This document shows, in pieces, positions 19,138 to 28,004 of a DNA stretch of 64,000 bases (within the stretch, counting starts at the first letter, position 1; each line of letters opens with the position of its first letter). The position numbers were made by a program, and so were the translations under genes. The DNA lies in NCBI RefSeq assembly GCF_024198255.1, contig NZ_JAJVKW010000004.1, forward strand, positions 744,001-808,000. Direction: 5' to 3'. This DNA is from Myxococcus guangdongensis (GTDB lineage Bacteria; Myxococcota; Myxococcia; Myxococcales; Myxococcaceae). The notes under the pieces were generated by a model that saw nothing but the letters and a program-made list of their open reading frames with translations, was not told the origin of the DNA and searched no databases.

Positions 19138-21426
19138 TCAACGGTAGTACGGCGACAGCGCGGCCTGGATGCGGGCCAGCAGGTCCTCGGCCTGGATGAG
19201 CTGCGTGCCGCTCAGCGTCCCCAGCTGGGCCTGGACCGTGTCGCGGCCCTGGCGCAGGGCCACGTAGGCCGGCAGGCTCTGCATGTTCTTCAGGATGTCC
19301 ACCATGGCGCGGCGGGACTGGAAGCTGCGCACGCCGTCCACGTTGATGAGGATGCCGTGGATGTCCGCGAGCACCTGCGGGGTGATCGCGTTGTCCTCGT
19401 CGGGCGTGGCGGTGAAGCTGCCGCGCGCCGCGAGCGGGTCCAGGTACAGGCGGGACAGCACGCGACGGGCGATGTCGTCGGCCACCGCGCCGTAGCCCGG
19501 GCCCGCGTCCGGCGGGAGCGCCAGCGGAGGACGCACGGCGGCGATGGCGACGTCGTACGCGTACGTCTGGTCCGCCTCCACACCCGAGCGCGCCCACTGC
19601 AGCGTCGCGTTCAGGTAGTAGTCGAACGAGCCCGCGAGCAGGGGGAAGGGCAGGACTTCGTACAGCAGCAGCTCCTGCACCAGCGCGTACGTGGAGCCGT
19701 AGAAGGCGCCCAGCGGGTCGGAGTAGCGGTCGTACGGGTTGCAGTACGGCTCGATCTCCGTGTCCTCGTCCGTGCAGAACAGCTCGGTGGGCTCGTCCGC
19801 CGACAGGCCGTACAGGTAGCGGACGGCCTGGAGGTCGTAGGACTGCGGCTTGTCCACGAAGATGGCGTCGGGATCGTACACGTACTCCATCACCGAGTTG
19901 GAGCGCGGGCTGTTGGGCGCGCCCGTGTACACGAGCGAGCCGGCGAAGTTGTGGCGCAGGCCCAGCGTGTGGCCCACCTCGTGGAGGATGACGTGCGTCA
20001 GGTACGACTCCACCTTCTCCTTCTTCGTGCGCTGCGTCTCCGCCGCGGGCCCCGGCAGCTTCTTGTGCCTGGCCAGCGCGTCGTCGCGCATGGGGGGCAG
20101 GGGCATCTCGCACAGGTGACCCTTGTCGAAGCCGCCCCACGACATGCGCAGCGACTTGCGCGCGTTCTTCAGCTTCGCCGCGACGGCGGCCTGCGCGTCG
20201 TCGCCGAACTCACCGTCGGCCAGCTCCAGCCACAGCGCGTTGACGTACACGGTCGCGCCGCGAATCTCGCTGGTGTTGGGGTTGAGGCGCCAGTCGGCGA
20301 AGGCGAAGCCCGCGGACGCGTCCGGGTCGAAGATGATGACGTTCTTGTCGTCGTCGGCGAAGCCCGACGTCGCGCCCACGGAGGCCTCGAACACCTTGAA
20401 GCCGAACGCCTGGTTCCAGCCCTCGACGCCCCGCTTCACCGCCGCCACCACGTCGTAGTTGGCGAAGCGCGGGTCGGCCTGCACCTTGTTCACCGTGTCG
20501 GTGATGATCCACTTGATGGGCTTCATGCCCGGGCGGATGTTCCACTTGGCCGCCGTCTGGGTGACGTAGCCCGTGTTGGGCAGGATGCGCGGCTCACCGC
20601 GGAAGTAGTGCTCCAGCCACGGCAGCTCCGTGGGGGTGTAGCCCTGGCCCTCCTGGTACTGGCGCAGCGCGATGCCCAGCGTGCCGGAGGTGCGGAACAG
20701 GTTGTCCTCCAGGAAGTCCGGCGCGGTCGGGTCCGGCACGTCCGCGTAGCCGGTGAACACCTGCTCGAACGTCACGCCGTCGGAGATCTTCCGGAAGCGC
20801 TGCGCGAAGCTCAGCTCCGTCTGGAAGCGCACGCCGGTGGCGCCGTAGGCCTCGCCCATGACACCGAAGCGGTTGAGCCCCGCGGTCGGGTCCACCAGGA
20901 TGTAGCTGTTGGAGCCGCGCAGGACGTTGAAGGCGCCGTAGTCGTTGACGATGGGCCACGCCTCGATGAGCACCTCCGGGTCGAACACGTCGCTCATCGT
21001 CTTGCGGTCATCCGCGTCGAAGACGAACAGCTTCCCGTTCTGCTCCTTGAAGCTCACCACGCGCGTGCCCAGCGAGGACGCCGCGCCGTAGTACACCGCG
21101 CCCGGGTGCAGCTGCTTGAGGTACGCCGACATGAACCAGCGCTGGCCCAGCTCGCTCTTGCGGATGGCCAGGTAGAAGCTCTCACCGGAGTTGGACACGG
21201 AGCCGTCCAGTCGCTGGACGACACGGCCCTGCTCCTCGGCGCTCACCTTGCGCGGTACGGCGACGAACGCGTCATCCAACTCCACCTGCAACGACTCGGC
21301 GGGGGCTTCGGGGGTCGGGGGTTGAGGCTCGTTCGCGTCGGATGCGGGACCGCAGCCAACGCCCAGGGCCAAGATGGTGGTGACGGCGCCGAACAGGCCG
21401 CGCCGCAGCGGGGAATTCCACCTCAT
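19138..21426 (-). CDS. Zinc-dependent metalloprotease lipoprotein (DUF4953-like)
   Basis: 762 residues from ATG 21426; this start is preferred over ATG 21438 because GGAGG ends five bases before it. A signal peptide ends in a lipobox (ALGVGC), so it should be lipid-anchored. The extended zinc motif HEVGHTLGLRHNF near residue 480 marks metzincin-type proteases of the DUF4953/DUF5117 group, common in Bacteroidetes and myxobacteria. Upstream beta-rich segments match the DUF5117-like N-terminal half. A role in degrading protein outside the cell or in the periplasm is likely. It stands alone, with a terminator hairpin behind it. Confidence 0.87.
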   Translation of the reverse strand: MRWNSPLRRGLFGAVTTILALGVGCGPASDANEPQPPTPEAPAESLQVELDDAFVAVPRKVSAEEQGRVVQRLDGSVSNSGESFYLAIRKSELGQRWFMSAYLKQLHPGAVYYGAASSLGTRVVSFKEQNGKLFVFDADDRKTMSDVFDPEVLIEAWPIVNDYGAFNVLRGSNSYILVDPTAGLNRFGVMGEAYGATGVRFQTELSFAQRFRKISDGVTFEQVFTGYADVPDPTAPDFLEDNLFRTSGTLGIALRQYQEGQGYTPTELPWLEHYFRGEPRILPNTGYVTQTAAKWNIRPGMKPIKWIITDTVNKVQADPRFANYDVVAAVKRGVEGWNQAFGFKVFEASVGATSGFADDDKNVIIFDPDASAGFAFADWRLNPNTSEIRGATVYVNALWLELADGEFGDDAQAAVAAKLKNARKSLRMSWGGFDKGHLCEMPLPPMRDDALARHKKLPGPAAETQRTKKEKVESYLTHVILHEVGHTLGLRHNFAGSLVYTGAPNSPRSNSVMEYVYDPDAIFVDKPQSYDLQAVRYLYGLSADEPTELFCTDEDTEIEPYCNPYDRYSDPLGAFYGSTYALVQELLLYEVLPFPLLAGSFDYYLNATLQWARSGVEADQTYAYDVAIAAVRPPLALPPDAGPGYGAVADDIARRVLSRLYLDPLAARGSFTATPDEDNAITPQVLADIHGILINVDGVRSFQSRRAMVDILKNMQSLPAYVALRQGRDTVQAQLGTLSGTQLIQAEDLLARIQAALSPYYR

Positions 21427-21583
21427 TGTTGCCTCCATGGGGTTTCGCTACTTCGCTTCGCGGCTTCCCTCTTGCTCAGGGAGATGCCGCAAAGAGTCAT
21501 CCGCGCAGCCCGCCTGGAAGTTGCTTCTCACATTGATTTCTTGGTTTCGCGCAATCCAGTGACACCAGCAGTACGGATGCGGG

Positions 21584-22288
21584 TCAGCCGTCGGTGCGCT
21601 CGCGCTGCGAGTCCAGGTAGGCCGCGAAGCCCGCCTTGGACTGGATGCGGAAGGGAGGCAGACGCGCGAGGGCGTCGGGTGGGAAGACGTACTGCTCGCA
21701 CACGAGGCTGGCGCGCTGGGTGTCGTCGCGCGCGCCGATGAAGGGCTGCACCTCGTGCTGGAGGTGTCCCTGGAAGTGCACCAACAGTCCCGGGCGCGGC
21801 CGCACCTCGCCCAGCGGGCGGTTGTCCTCGAGCAGCCGCAGCGCGCCCCCACGCGCGCCGGGAGGCACCTGGAGGTAGAGCACGCTGACGTGGCGGGGCG
21901 TGGCGTCCGGCACGCCGCTGGGCCCCTGGAGCGTGGCGTCGATGTGGCGGCCCACGCCCATGCCCGCGTCGAGCAGGAGGAGGTTCAGATAGAAGGCATT
22001 TGGCTCGGCGCGCGGCTGTCGCCCGCTGAACAGTCGCTCGCGCCACGACAGCAGGCCGCGCGCGCTCCCGGGCTCCAGCACGCGCGCCAGGTAGGTCGTG
22101 AGGAAGGGGAAGCGCGCCTCCAACGCCGGGAGGCCCTCGCGGGTGAAGATGAGGGCGAAGCCCCGGCTGCCCTGGAACGTCCCCATCAACGGGCTGCGCG
22201 CCACGAAGCGCGAGCCGAGCAGGGCGTCCCGGAGGGTCTCCAGCTCCCGGGGAGGGAGGGCGTGACGGTGGGTGATGTAGGCGCTCAA
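21584..22288 (-). CDS. 2OG-Fe(II) oxygenase (prolyl-4-hydroxylase-like)
   Basis: 234 residues from a TTG at 22288, the only plausible start before an upstream in-frame stop. The double-stranded beta-helix iron site is visible: His115 and Asp117 in GRHIDAT, His178 in LQHEVQ, and a downstream arginine near residue 192 to bind 2-oxoglutarate. The segment HVSVLYLQVPPGARGGALRLL resembles prolyl/lysyl hydroxylase-type enzymes. It would hydroxylate a protein or small-molecule substrate that cannot be identified here. It is divergent from an O-methyltransferase gene with 111 bases between starts; the two may share control, but nothing else links them. Confidence 0.78.
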   Translation of the reverse strand: MSAYITHRHALPPRELETLRDALLGSRFVARSPLMGTFQGSRGFALIFTREGLPALEARFPFLTTYLARVLEPGSARGLLSWRERLFSGRQPRAEPNAFYLNLLLLDAGMGVGRHIDATLQGPSGVPDATPRHVSVLYLQVPPGARGGALRLLEDNRPLGEVRPRPGLLVHFQGHLQHEVQPFIGARDDTQRASLVCEQYVFPPDALARLPPFRIQSKAGFAAYLDSQRERTDG

Positions 22289-22399
22289 GACGAGAAATAA
22301 CGGAGTTTCAGGGGGAGCGGATCAATTGGCTTTTACTGCCTACCTTTTAGGTTCCAGAATTGCGGGGCCGTCCCTCCCCCAGCTCAAGGTCCCCCCTGC

Positions 22400-23458
22400 A
22401 TGAGCCAGCAACCTCGTTCCGTCAACAGTGTTCCCTCTGCTGCTCCCAGCTCTCCGCCGGCCGCGGCGGTGATGACCCAGATGGTCTACGGCTTCTGGAT
22501 TTCTCGCAGCCTGCAAATCATGGCGGAGCTCGGCATCGCCGACATCATCGGTGACGTGCCCAAGACGGCGGAGGAGCTCGCGCAGGCGAGCGGAACGTAC
22601 GCCCCGGCGCTGCGCCGCATGCTCCGGCTGCTCAGCGGGTTGGGCGTGCTCATCAAGGACGAAGAGACCCAGGCCTTCGCGCTGACGGAGCTGGGCGTGA
22701 TGCTGCGCAAGGACAGCCCCGGCTCGGTGTACGGCTCGCTGCGGGCGCATGGCCACCTGCTGTCGTGGTCGGCCTGGGGAGACCTGGTGTCGTCGCTGAA
22801 GACGGGGCAGCCGTCCGTCGAGAAGTTCATGGGGGACAGCTTCTTCGGCTACCTGTCGAGTCATCCCGAGGACGCGGCCATCTTCAACGGCAGCATGGCC
22901 GCGTACCAGAGCCTCAACGCGCCGGCGGTGGTGGGCGCGTACGACTTCACGCAGGTCCGCTCGGTGGTGGACGTGGGCGGCGGCACGGGCACGCTCCTGG
23001 GGCACATCCTCCAGTCGCACCCGCACCTGAAGGGCGCGCTGTTCGAGCTGCCGCACGTGAAGGCGGAGGCGACGGCGCGGCTGAACGGGATGGGCCTCGG
23101 CAACCGCTGCCAGGTGCTGGAGGGCGACTTCTTCGCGAAGATTCCCGCGGGCCACGACGTGTACATCCTGTCGCAGATCCTCCACGACTGGGACGATGAG
23201 CGTAGCCTGAAGATCCTCACCAACATGCGCGAGGCGATGGGCCCGCAGTCCAAGCTGCTCATCGTGGAGACGGTGTTGCCGGGCGACAACGTGCAGCACT
23301 TCGGCAACCTCTACGACATGGCCATGCTGGTGCTGGTGGGCGGCCGCGAGCGCACGGGCCCCGAGTACTCCGCGCTGGTGGAGAAGGCGGGCCTGCGCGT
23401 GCACCGCGTGCTGCCCACGTACATGCCGCCGAGCGTGGTGGAGGTCGTCCCCGCCTAG
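22400..23458 (+). CDS. SAM-dependent O-methyltransferase (ASMT/TcmN family)
   Basis: 352 residues with the plant/bacterial O-methyltransferase layout. An N-terminal winged-helix dimerisation domain runs from about 30 to 130 (MAELGIADIIGDVPKTAEELA). The Rossmann SAM-binding domain has motif I VVDVGGGTGTLLG near residue 195 and the catalytic histidine in SQILHDWDDER near residue 260. Such enzymes methylate phenolic hydroxyls of aromatic polyketides and pigments. No biosynthetic partner genes are next to it, so substrate is open. The first 25 residues are serine/proline-rich and probably disordered. It is divergent from the oxygenase gene and convergent with the topoisomerase gene. Confidence 0.88.
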   Translation: MSQQPRSVNSVPSAAPSSPPAAAVMTQMVYGFWISRSLQIMAELGIADIIGDVPKTAEELAQASGTYAPALRRMLRLLSGLGVLIKDEETQAFALTELGVMLRKDSPGSVYGSLRAHGHLLSWSAWGDLVSSLKTGQPSVEKFMGDSFFGYLSSHPEDAAIFNGSMAAYQSLNAPAVVGAYDFTQVRSVVDVGGGTGTLLGHILQSHPHLKGALFELPHVKAEATARLNGMGLGNRCQVLEGDFFAKIPAGHDVYILSQILHDWDDERSLKILTNMREAMGPQSKLLIVETVLPGDNVQHFGNLYDMAMLVLVGGRERTGPEYSALVEKAGLRVHRVLPTYMPPSVVEVVPA

Positions 23459-23481
23459 TCGCGGGACGGGCCCGGTCCGGC

Positions 23482-24570
23482 TCACGCGGCGGGCCGGCGC
23501 CGGGGCGTGTCGAGCAGGTGCAGCAGCGCCTTCTCGGAGCAGTGGAGCCGCTCTCCGCGCGACGACGTCAGCTCGTCCACGGAGTCGAAGTAGCGGTCCA
23601 CCACCTGGCCCCGCTGGAACAGGGCCAGCACGGACGGGTAGATGTACGAGGAGCGCGCGACGGCGGGTGTGTTGCCCAGATGCTCGGCGACCTCCTTCAC
23701 CGCGGCGACCATGCTCTTCTTGAGCGCGGAGCCCTTCGCCTGCGCCTGCTTCGCGCGGGCCCGGGCCAGGGCGCACGCGCAGATGAGGGTGCCCGCCCAG
23801 GTGCGGAAGTCCTTGGCGCTGTAGTCCTCGCCCATGACCTCCTGGATGTACGCGTTGATGTGGCGCCGACGGACGTCCACCACGAGCCCGTCATCCAGCA
23901 CGAACTTGAACACGTCCCGCCCGGGCACCCTCAAGAGCTTGCTCACGAGCGTGGCGACGCGCCCGTCCGTGAGCTGGCGGTGCTGCCGCTTGCCGCTCTT
24001 GCCCGGGAAGTCGAACGACACCGTGTCCCCGGACACGCGCACGTGGTCGCGCCGCAGGGTGGCGATGCCGAAGCTCCCGTTGTCCTCCGCGTAGCGCTGG
24101 CTGCCCGGGCGGATGAAGCACGTGCCCAGGATGCGCAGCGTGGCGGCCAGCACCTTGTCGCGCCCCAGCCCCTCGCGCCGCAGGTCCGCGTTCACGCGCC
24201 GGCGCATGCGAGGCAGGGCCTGGGCGAAGCCGACGATGCGCCGGAACTTCGCCTCGTCCGCCTTCCTCCGGTGCGCGGCGTGGTAGCGGTACTGCCACCG
24301 CCCCGCGGCGTCGCGGCCCACGGCCTGGAGGCTCGCGGTGGGGGAGGGGGAGATGAACACGTCGCGCCACGCGGGCGGCAGCCGCAGCGCCTCGATGCGC
24401 GCCTTCGTCTCCGCGGACACGCGCCTTCCGCTCGCGTCCACGTAGCGGAAGCCTCGGGCCGGTGAGCCCGTGCGGCGAAGGCCCTGTCGCTTTAGCCGCT
24501 CCAACCGCGTGACACCCCGGCTCCGGACGGGGGCTCGAGGAGGGTGGGCGGTGGCGGCGGTGGGTTGCAT
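23482..24570 (-). CDS. DNA topoisomerase IB (poxvirus type)
   Basis: 362 residues from ATG 24570; an ATG at 24651 would add 27 low-complexity residues. The bacterial TopIB pattern is complete: an N-terminal domain with RGFRYVDASGRRV and IEALRLPPAW, then the catalytic domain with arginine in IRPGSQRYAEDNGSFG, lysine in GKSGKRQH, arginine in KDFRTWAGT, and the nucleophile tyrosine in RSSYIYPSVL near residue 320. It relaxes supercoils by transient 3'-phosphotyrosyl linkage. Bacterial copies are accessory rather than essential. It converges with the methyltransferase gene 23 bases away and is divergent from the YqiJ-like gene. Confidence 0.92.
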   Translation of the reverse strand: MQPTAATAHPPRAPVRSRGVTRLERLKRQGLRRTGSPARGFRYVDASGRRVSAETKARIEALRLPPAWRDVFISPSPTASLQAVGRDAAGRWQYRYHAAHRRKADEAKFRRIVGFAQALPRMRRRVNADLRREGLGRDKVLAATLRILGTCFIRPGSQRYAEDNGSFGIATLRRDHVRVSGDTVSFDFPGKSGKRQHRQLTDGRVATLVSKLLRVPGRDVFKFVLDDGLVVDVRRRHINAYIQEVMGEDYSAKDFRTWAGTLICACALARARAKQAQAKGSALKKSMVAAVKEVAEHLGNTPAVARSSYIYPSVLALFQRGQVVDRYFDSVDELTSSRGERLHCSEKALLHLLDTPRRRPAA

Positions 24571-24730
24571 TTCGCGGCTTCCGGGTGAGGGTGGACCCCG
24601 AGACGGACGTCCTGGCCCTCTGGAGGTGCCAATCCCGCGAGCGCGCGGCAACGAGGTCGCGCTCGCCTTCTCGCTCGTTGACCGGCCAGGAAAACGACCC
24701 CCCCGGTTTTCGAGGGGAATGCCCGTCGAT

Positions 24731-24736
24731 TAGAGT
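24731..24736 (+). promoter_or_regulatory. Candidate -10 box of the YqiJ-flotillin-ATPase operon
   Basis: TAGAGT ends nine bases before the ATG of the YqiJ-like gene, exactly the spacing seen before murJ. No convincing -35 hexamer accompanies it. If real, transcription would start within a few bases of the ATG. Confidence 0.3.
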
Positions 24737-24745
24737 CCGAGTGCG

Positions 24746-25567
24746 ATGACGCCCTTCTTCGACGCCATCCTCGCGTTCCCCACCGCCATCTTCACCACCG
24801 CCATGGGCGTGGTGCTGACCTATTGGCTGTTCGTCATCGTGGGCGCGGTGGGCATCGACCTGCTGGACGGCGGGCACGTCGACTTCGAGTCGGGCGGCAA
24901 GGCGCTGGGCGCGGCGCTCGAGGGTGGTGGCAAGGCGCTCGCGGGTTCGCTGGAGGGTGGGGCGAAGGCGGCGGGCGAGGCGCTCCAGGGAGGCAAGGCG
25001 CTCGCGGGGCACGACCACGACGCGCACGTGGACAGCGGCATCCTCTCCACGCTGGGCTTCGCGGGGATTCCGCTCACGGTGTCCGTGAGCCTGGTGTCGT
25101 TCTTCTCGTGGTTCCTGTCGCTGATGGCCACGCCGCCGGCGCACGCGCTGCTCGGCGGGGCGCTGCCCTCGTGGCTCATCAACTCCACGCTGGGCATCCT
25201 GTGCTTCATCGCGGGCCTGGTCATCTCCGGCTTCGCGGTGCGGCCGCTCAGGCCCGTGTTCGTGGCGCACAAGGCGCCCGGGCGCGACTCGCTGCTCGGC
25301 CGGGTGTGCACCATCTCCAGCGGCACCGTCACGGACAAGAACGGCCACGCCACGTTCGAGGACGGCGGCGCGGGCATCATCTTGAATGTCATCTGCGCCA
25401 AGGCGAATGGCCTGAAGCGCGGAGATCCGGCCTTGGTGCTCTCGTACGACGCCCAGCGCGACGCGTACGAGGTCGAGCCGGTGGATTGGTTGTTGCCGGA
25501 GGAGATGGACCAGCTTCGCGACCCGGTGCGGGCCGCGGCGTTGGCCCGCTCCCGGGCGCGCACATGA
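24746..25567 (+). CDS. YqiJ-like inner-membrane protein with OB-fold domain
   Basis: 273 residues. Four hydrophobic segments are visible: residues 5-45, about 110-130 and 145-170 by hydropathy. Between the first pair and the rest is a glycine/alanine/lysine-rich cytoplasmic loop with repeated EGG(G/A)KA units. The C-terminal 90 residues (LGRVCTISSGTVTDKNG onward) match the small OB/NfeD-like domain found in partners of flotillins. In E. coli, yqiJ precedes yqiK in the same way. The protein should sit in the inner membrane and organise or anchor the flotillin scaffold encoded 129 bases downstream. The repeated loop is unlike E. coli YqiJ. Confidence 0.8.
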   Translation: MTPFFDAILAFPTAIFTTAMGVVLTYWLFVIVGAVGIDLLDGGHVDFESGGKALGAALEGGGKALAGSLEGGAKAAGEALQGGKALAGHDHDAHVDSGILSTLGFAGIPLTVSVSLVSFFSWFLSLMATPPAHALLGGALPSWLINSTLGILCFIAGLVISGFAVRPLRPVFVAHKAPGRDSLLGRVCTISSGTVTDKNGHATFEDGGAGIILNVICAKANGLKRGDPALVLSYDAQRDAYEVEPVDWLLPEEMDQLRDPVRAAALARSRART

Positions 25568-25622
25568 CTTGAGTCGAGGCACGGGTCCGCTTCAGAGGGG
25601 GGCGGGCCGTGAATGGATTCGA

Positions 25623-25654
25623 CGCCAGGGGGCTTTCGCGGGGGATCCCTGGCG
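25623..25654 (+). terminator. Hairpin between the YqiJ-like and flotillin genes
   Basis: Perfect 8-base arms CGCCAGGG and CCCTGGCG (25623-25630 and 25647-25654) enclose a 15-base loop, 55 bases after the upstream stop and 42 before the flotillin start. It may attenuate transcription or set the relative levels of the two proteins; there is no U-tract. Confidence 0.4.
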
Positions 25655-25696
25655 CCTGATACAAGGCCCGCCGTCATTACTTCACAGGAAAAGGCC

Positions 25697-27859
25697 ATGG
25701 ATCCCATCACGCTGGTAGCCGCCGTCGGCGGAGGTGTCATCCTCCTGACCGGCATCATCCTCACCATCGTCCGTCTCTACCGGCAGGTGGATCAGGGCAA
25801 GGTGCTCATCGTCAACACGCTCAAGCACGAGCCGCTGGTGACCTTCTCCGGCGCGGTGGTGTTCCCCATCATCAACCGGGCGGAGGTGATGGACATCTCC
25901 CTGAAGACGGTGGAGATCGACCGCCGCGGCAAGGAGGGCCTCATCTGCCAGGACAACATCCGGGCGGACATCAAGGTCACCTTCTTCGTGCGCGTGAACA
26001 AGACGCGCGAGGACGTGCTCAAGGTCGCCCAGTCCATCGGCTGCGTGCGCGCGAGCGACCAGGAGACGCTGGAGAAGCTCTTCGAGGCGAAGTTCTCCGA
26101 GGCCCTCAAGACGGTGGGCAAGAACTTCAACTTCGTGGACCTCTACACCAAGCGCGCGGAGATCAAGGACAACGTGGTGGAGGTGATTGGCCGCGACCTC
26201 AACGGCTACATGCTGGAGGACTGCGCCATCGACTACCTGGAGCAGACCCCGGTGGAGATGTTGGACAAGGACAACATCCTGGACGCCGAGGGCATCCGGA
26301 AGATCACCAAGCTCACCACCGAGCAGAACATCGTCACCAACGAGCTCAAGCAGACCGAGCGCCAGGCGGTGACCAAGCGCAACGTCGAGGCCGACCAGAG
26401 CATCTTCGAGCTGGAGCGTCAGCGCGAGGAGGCGGCCGCCAAGCAGAAGCGCGCGATTGAATCCGTGCAGGCCGAGGAGTCCGCGGAGGCCGAGCGCGTC
26501 AAGCAGGAGCAGTACTCCAAGGCGCAGTTGGCGCGCATCAAGGCCGAGCAGGAGATCCTCGTCCAGGAGCAGAACAAGACGCGCGACATCGAGGTGGCCC
26601 AGAAGCACCGCGAGCGCGAGGTGAGCGTGGAGGCGGAGAACGTGGAGCGCGCCCGCTCGCTGGCGGCCATCGGCCGGGAGCGTGAGACGGAGCTGGAGCG
26701 CATCGCCAAGGAGCGCGCGCTGGAGGAGCAGAAGAAGGACATCGCGGACGTGGTGCGCGCGCGCATCGCCGTGGAGAAGACGGTGGCGCAGGAGGAGGAG
26801 CGCATCAAGGACCTGCGCGTGGAGTCGGACGCGCTGCGCAAGAAGCAGGCGCTCATCATCACCGCCGAGGGCCAGGCGCAGGAGAAGACCGTCAAGGACG
26901 TGAACGCCGCCAAGGCCAACAGCGAGATGGCGGTGTACATGGCGAAGGAGAAGCTCACCCTGGCGGAGGCGGACCTGGAGGCCGCGGACAAGACGGCCAA
27001 GGCGAAGACGCGCCTGGCCGAGGGCATCCAGGCCGAGGCCGCCGCCACGGGCCTGGCCGGCATCCGCGTGAAGGAGGCGGACGCCGCGGCCACGGAGAAG
27101 CTGGGCATGGCGCAGGTGCGCGTGCAGGAGGCCGAGGCGGGCGTCATCGAGAAGCAGGGCCACGCGCAGGCGCAGGCGGTGCGCGAGAAGCTCCTGGCGG
27201 AGGCCGCGGGTGAGCAGGAGAAGGGCCTGGCCCGGGCGCGCGTGCAGGAGGCGGAGGCCGTCGCCATCCAGAAGCGCGGCGAGGCGGAGGCCATCGCGAC
27301 GAAGGAGAAGCAGCTGGCGGAGGCCGCGGCCATTCAGGAGAAGCTGCTCGCCGAGGCCCGGGGCCTGGCGGAGAAGGCGGCGTCCATGAAGCTGATGGAC
27401 GGCGTGGGGCGCGAGCACGAGGAGTTCCGCCTGCGGCTCGGCAAGGAGCGCGACGTGGAGCTGGAGAACATCCGCGTGCGCAAGGACATCGCGCAGGCGC
27501 AGGCGGAGGTGCTGGCCAAGGCGTTCGCCAACTCGAAGTTCAACATCGTCGGTGGCGACGGCGAGTTCTTCGAGCGCTTCGTCAAGGCGGTGTCCTTCGG
27601 CACGGCGGTGGACGGCGCGCTGGACCACAGCGAGTCGCTGAAGAAGGCGCTGGGCGGGTACGTCAACGGCGAGAAGGACCTGCCGGCGGACCTCAAGGAG
27701 ATCCTCTCCAAGCCGGGCCTGAGCAACGACGCGCAGAACCTGGCCGTGGCCGCGCTGCTGCACCGCATGACGCCGAGCGCGACGGACGCGACGGCGGCGA
27801 GCCTGAAGGCGCTCTTGGGCGCCGACGGCAAGGCCGCCTCCACCGACAAGCAGGGCTGA
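25697..27859 (+). CDS. Flotillin-like scaffold protein (YqiK family)
   Basis: 720 residues from ATG 25697, which has AGGAAAAGG just upstream; an in-frame ATG at 25613 adds residues before the anchor. Residues 5-25 are a membrane hairpin or anchor. The SPFH/PHB domain runs to about residue 200 (GKVLIVNTLKHEPLVTFSGA, then VEIDRRGKEGLICQDNIRAD). About residues 200-600 form a very long charged coiled coil with many Glu-Ala and Lys-rich heptads. The C-terminal 100 residues are globular. Flotillins oligomerise into membrane microdomains and influence fluidity and protein clustering. The YqiJ-like gene before it and the giant AAA+ ATPase gene behind it form a recognisable three-gene set. Confidence 0.92.
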   Translation: MDPITLVAAVGGGVILLTGIILTIVRLYRQVDQGKVLIVNTLKHEPLVTFSGAVVFPIINRAEVMDISLKTVEIDRRGKEGLICQDNIRADIKVTFFVRVNKTREDVLKVAQSIGCVRASDQETLEKLFEAKFSEALKTVGKNFNFVDLYTKRAEIKDNVVEVIGRDLNGYMLEDCAIDYLEQTPVEMLDKDNILDAEGIRKITKLTTEQNIVTNELKQTERQAVTKRNVEADQSIFELERQREEAAAKQKRAIESVQAEESAEAERVKQEQYSKAQLARIKAEQEILVQEQNKTRDIEVAQKHREREVSVEAENVERARSLAAIGRERETELERIAKERALEEQKKDIADVVRARIAVEKTVAQEEERIKDLRVESDALRKKQALIITAEGQAQEKTVKDVNAAKANSEMAVYMAKEKLTLAEADLEAADKTAKAKTRLAEGIQAEAAATGLAGIRVKEADAAATEKLGMAQVRVQEAEAGVIEKQGHAQAQAVREKLLAEAAGEQEKGLARARVQEAEAVAIQKRGEAEAIATKEKQLAEAAAIQEKLLAEARGLAEKAASMKLMDGVGREHEEFRLRLGKERDVELENIRVRKDIAQAQAEVLAKAFANSKFNIVGGDGEFFERFVKAVSFGTAVDGALDHSESLKKALGGYVNGEKDLPADLKEILSKPGLSNDAQNLAVAALLHRMTPSATDATAASLKALLGADGKAASTDKQG

Positions 27860-27922
27860 GTCCATCAGCAGGGGGCCGCCATCGCCGCGCGAGCCGAGCG
27901 GTGGCGGTCATGACGTCACGAT

Positions 27923-27980
27923 GACTCCGCCCCGGGCCATCCGGGGTGGCGTCCCCTTCATCAGGGGACGGGGCGGAGTC
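27923..27980 (+). promoter_or_regulatory. Three-way-junction structured element between flotillin and ATPase genes
   Basis: P1 is an 11-bp perfect stem (27923-27933 with 27970-27980). Inside it are P2, about 6 bp (27936-27941 with 27945-27950, one wobble), and P3, 7 bp (27951-27957 with 27963-27969) with a five-base loop. The helices abut with only two unpaired bases at the junction. It lies 63 bases after the flotillin stop and 24 before the ATPase ATG. A processing, attenuation or translation-control role is possible. Confidence 0.55.
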
Positions 27981-28004
27981 CATGCGGAGTTCCGGTGAGC
28001 ACTC

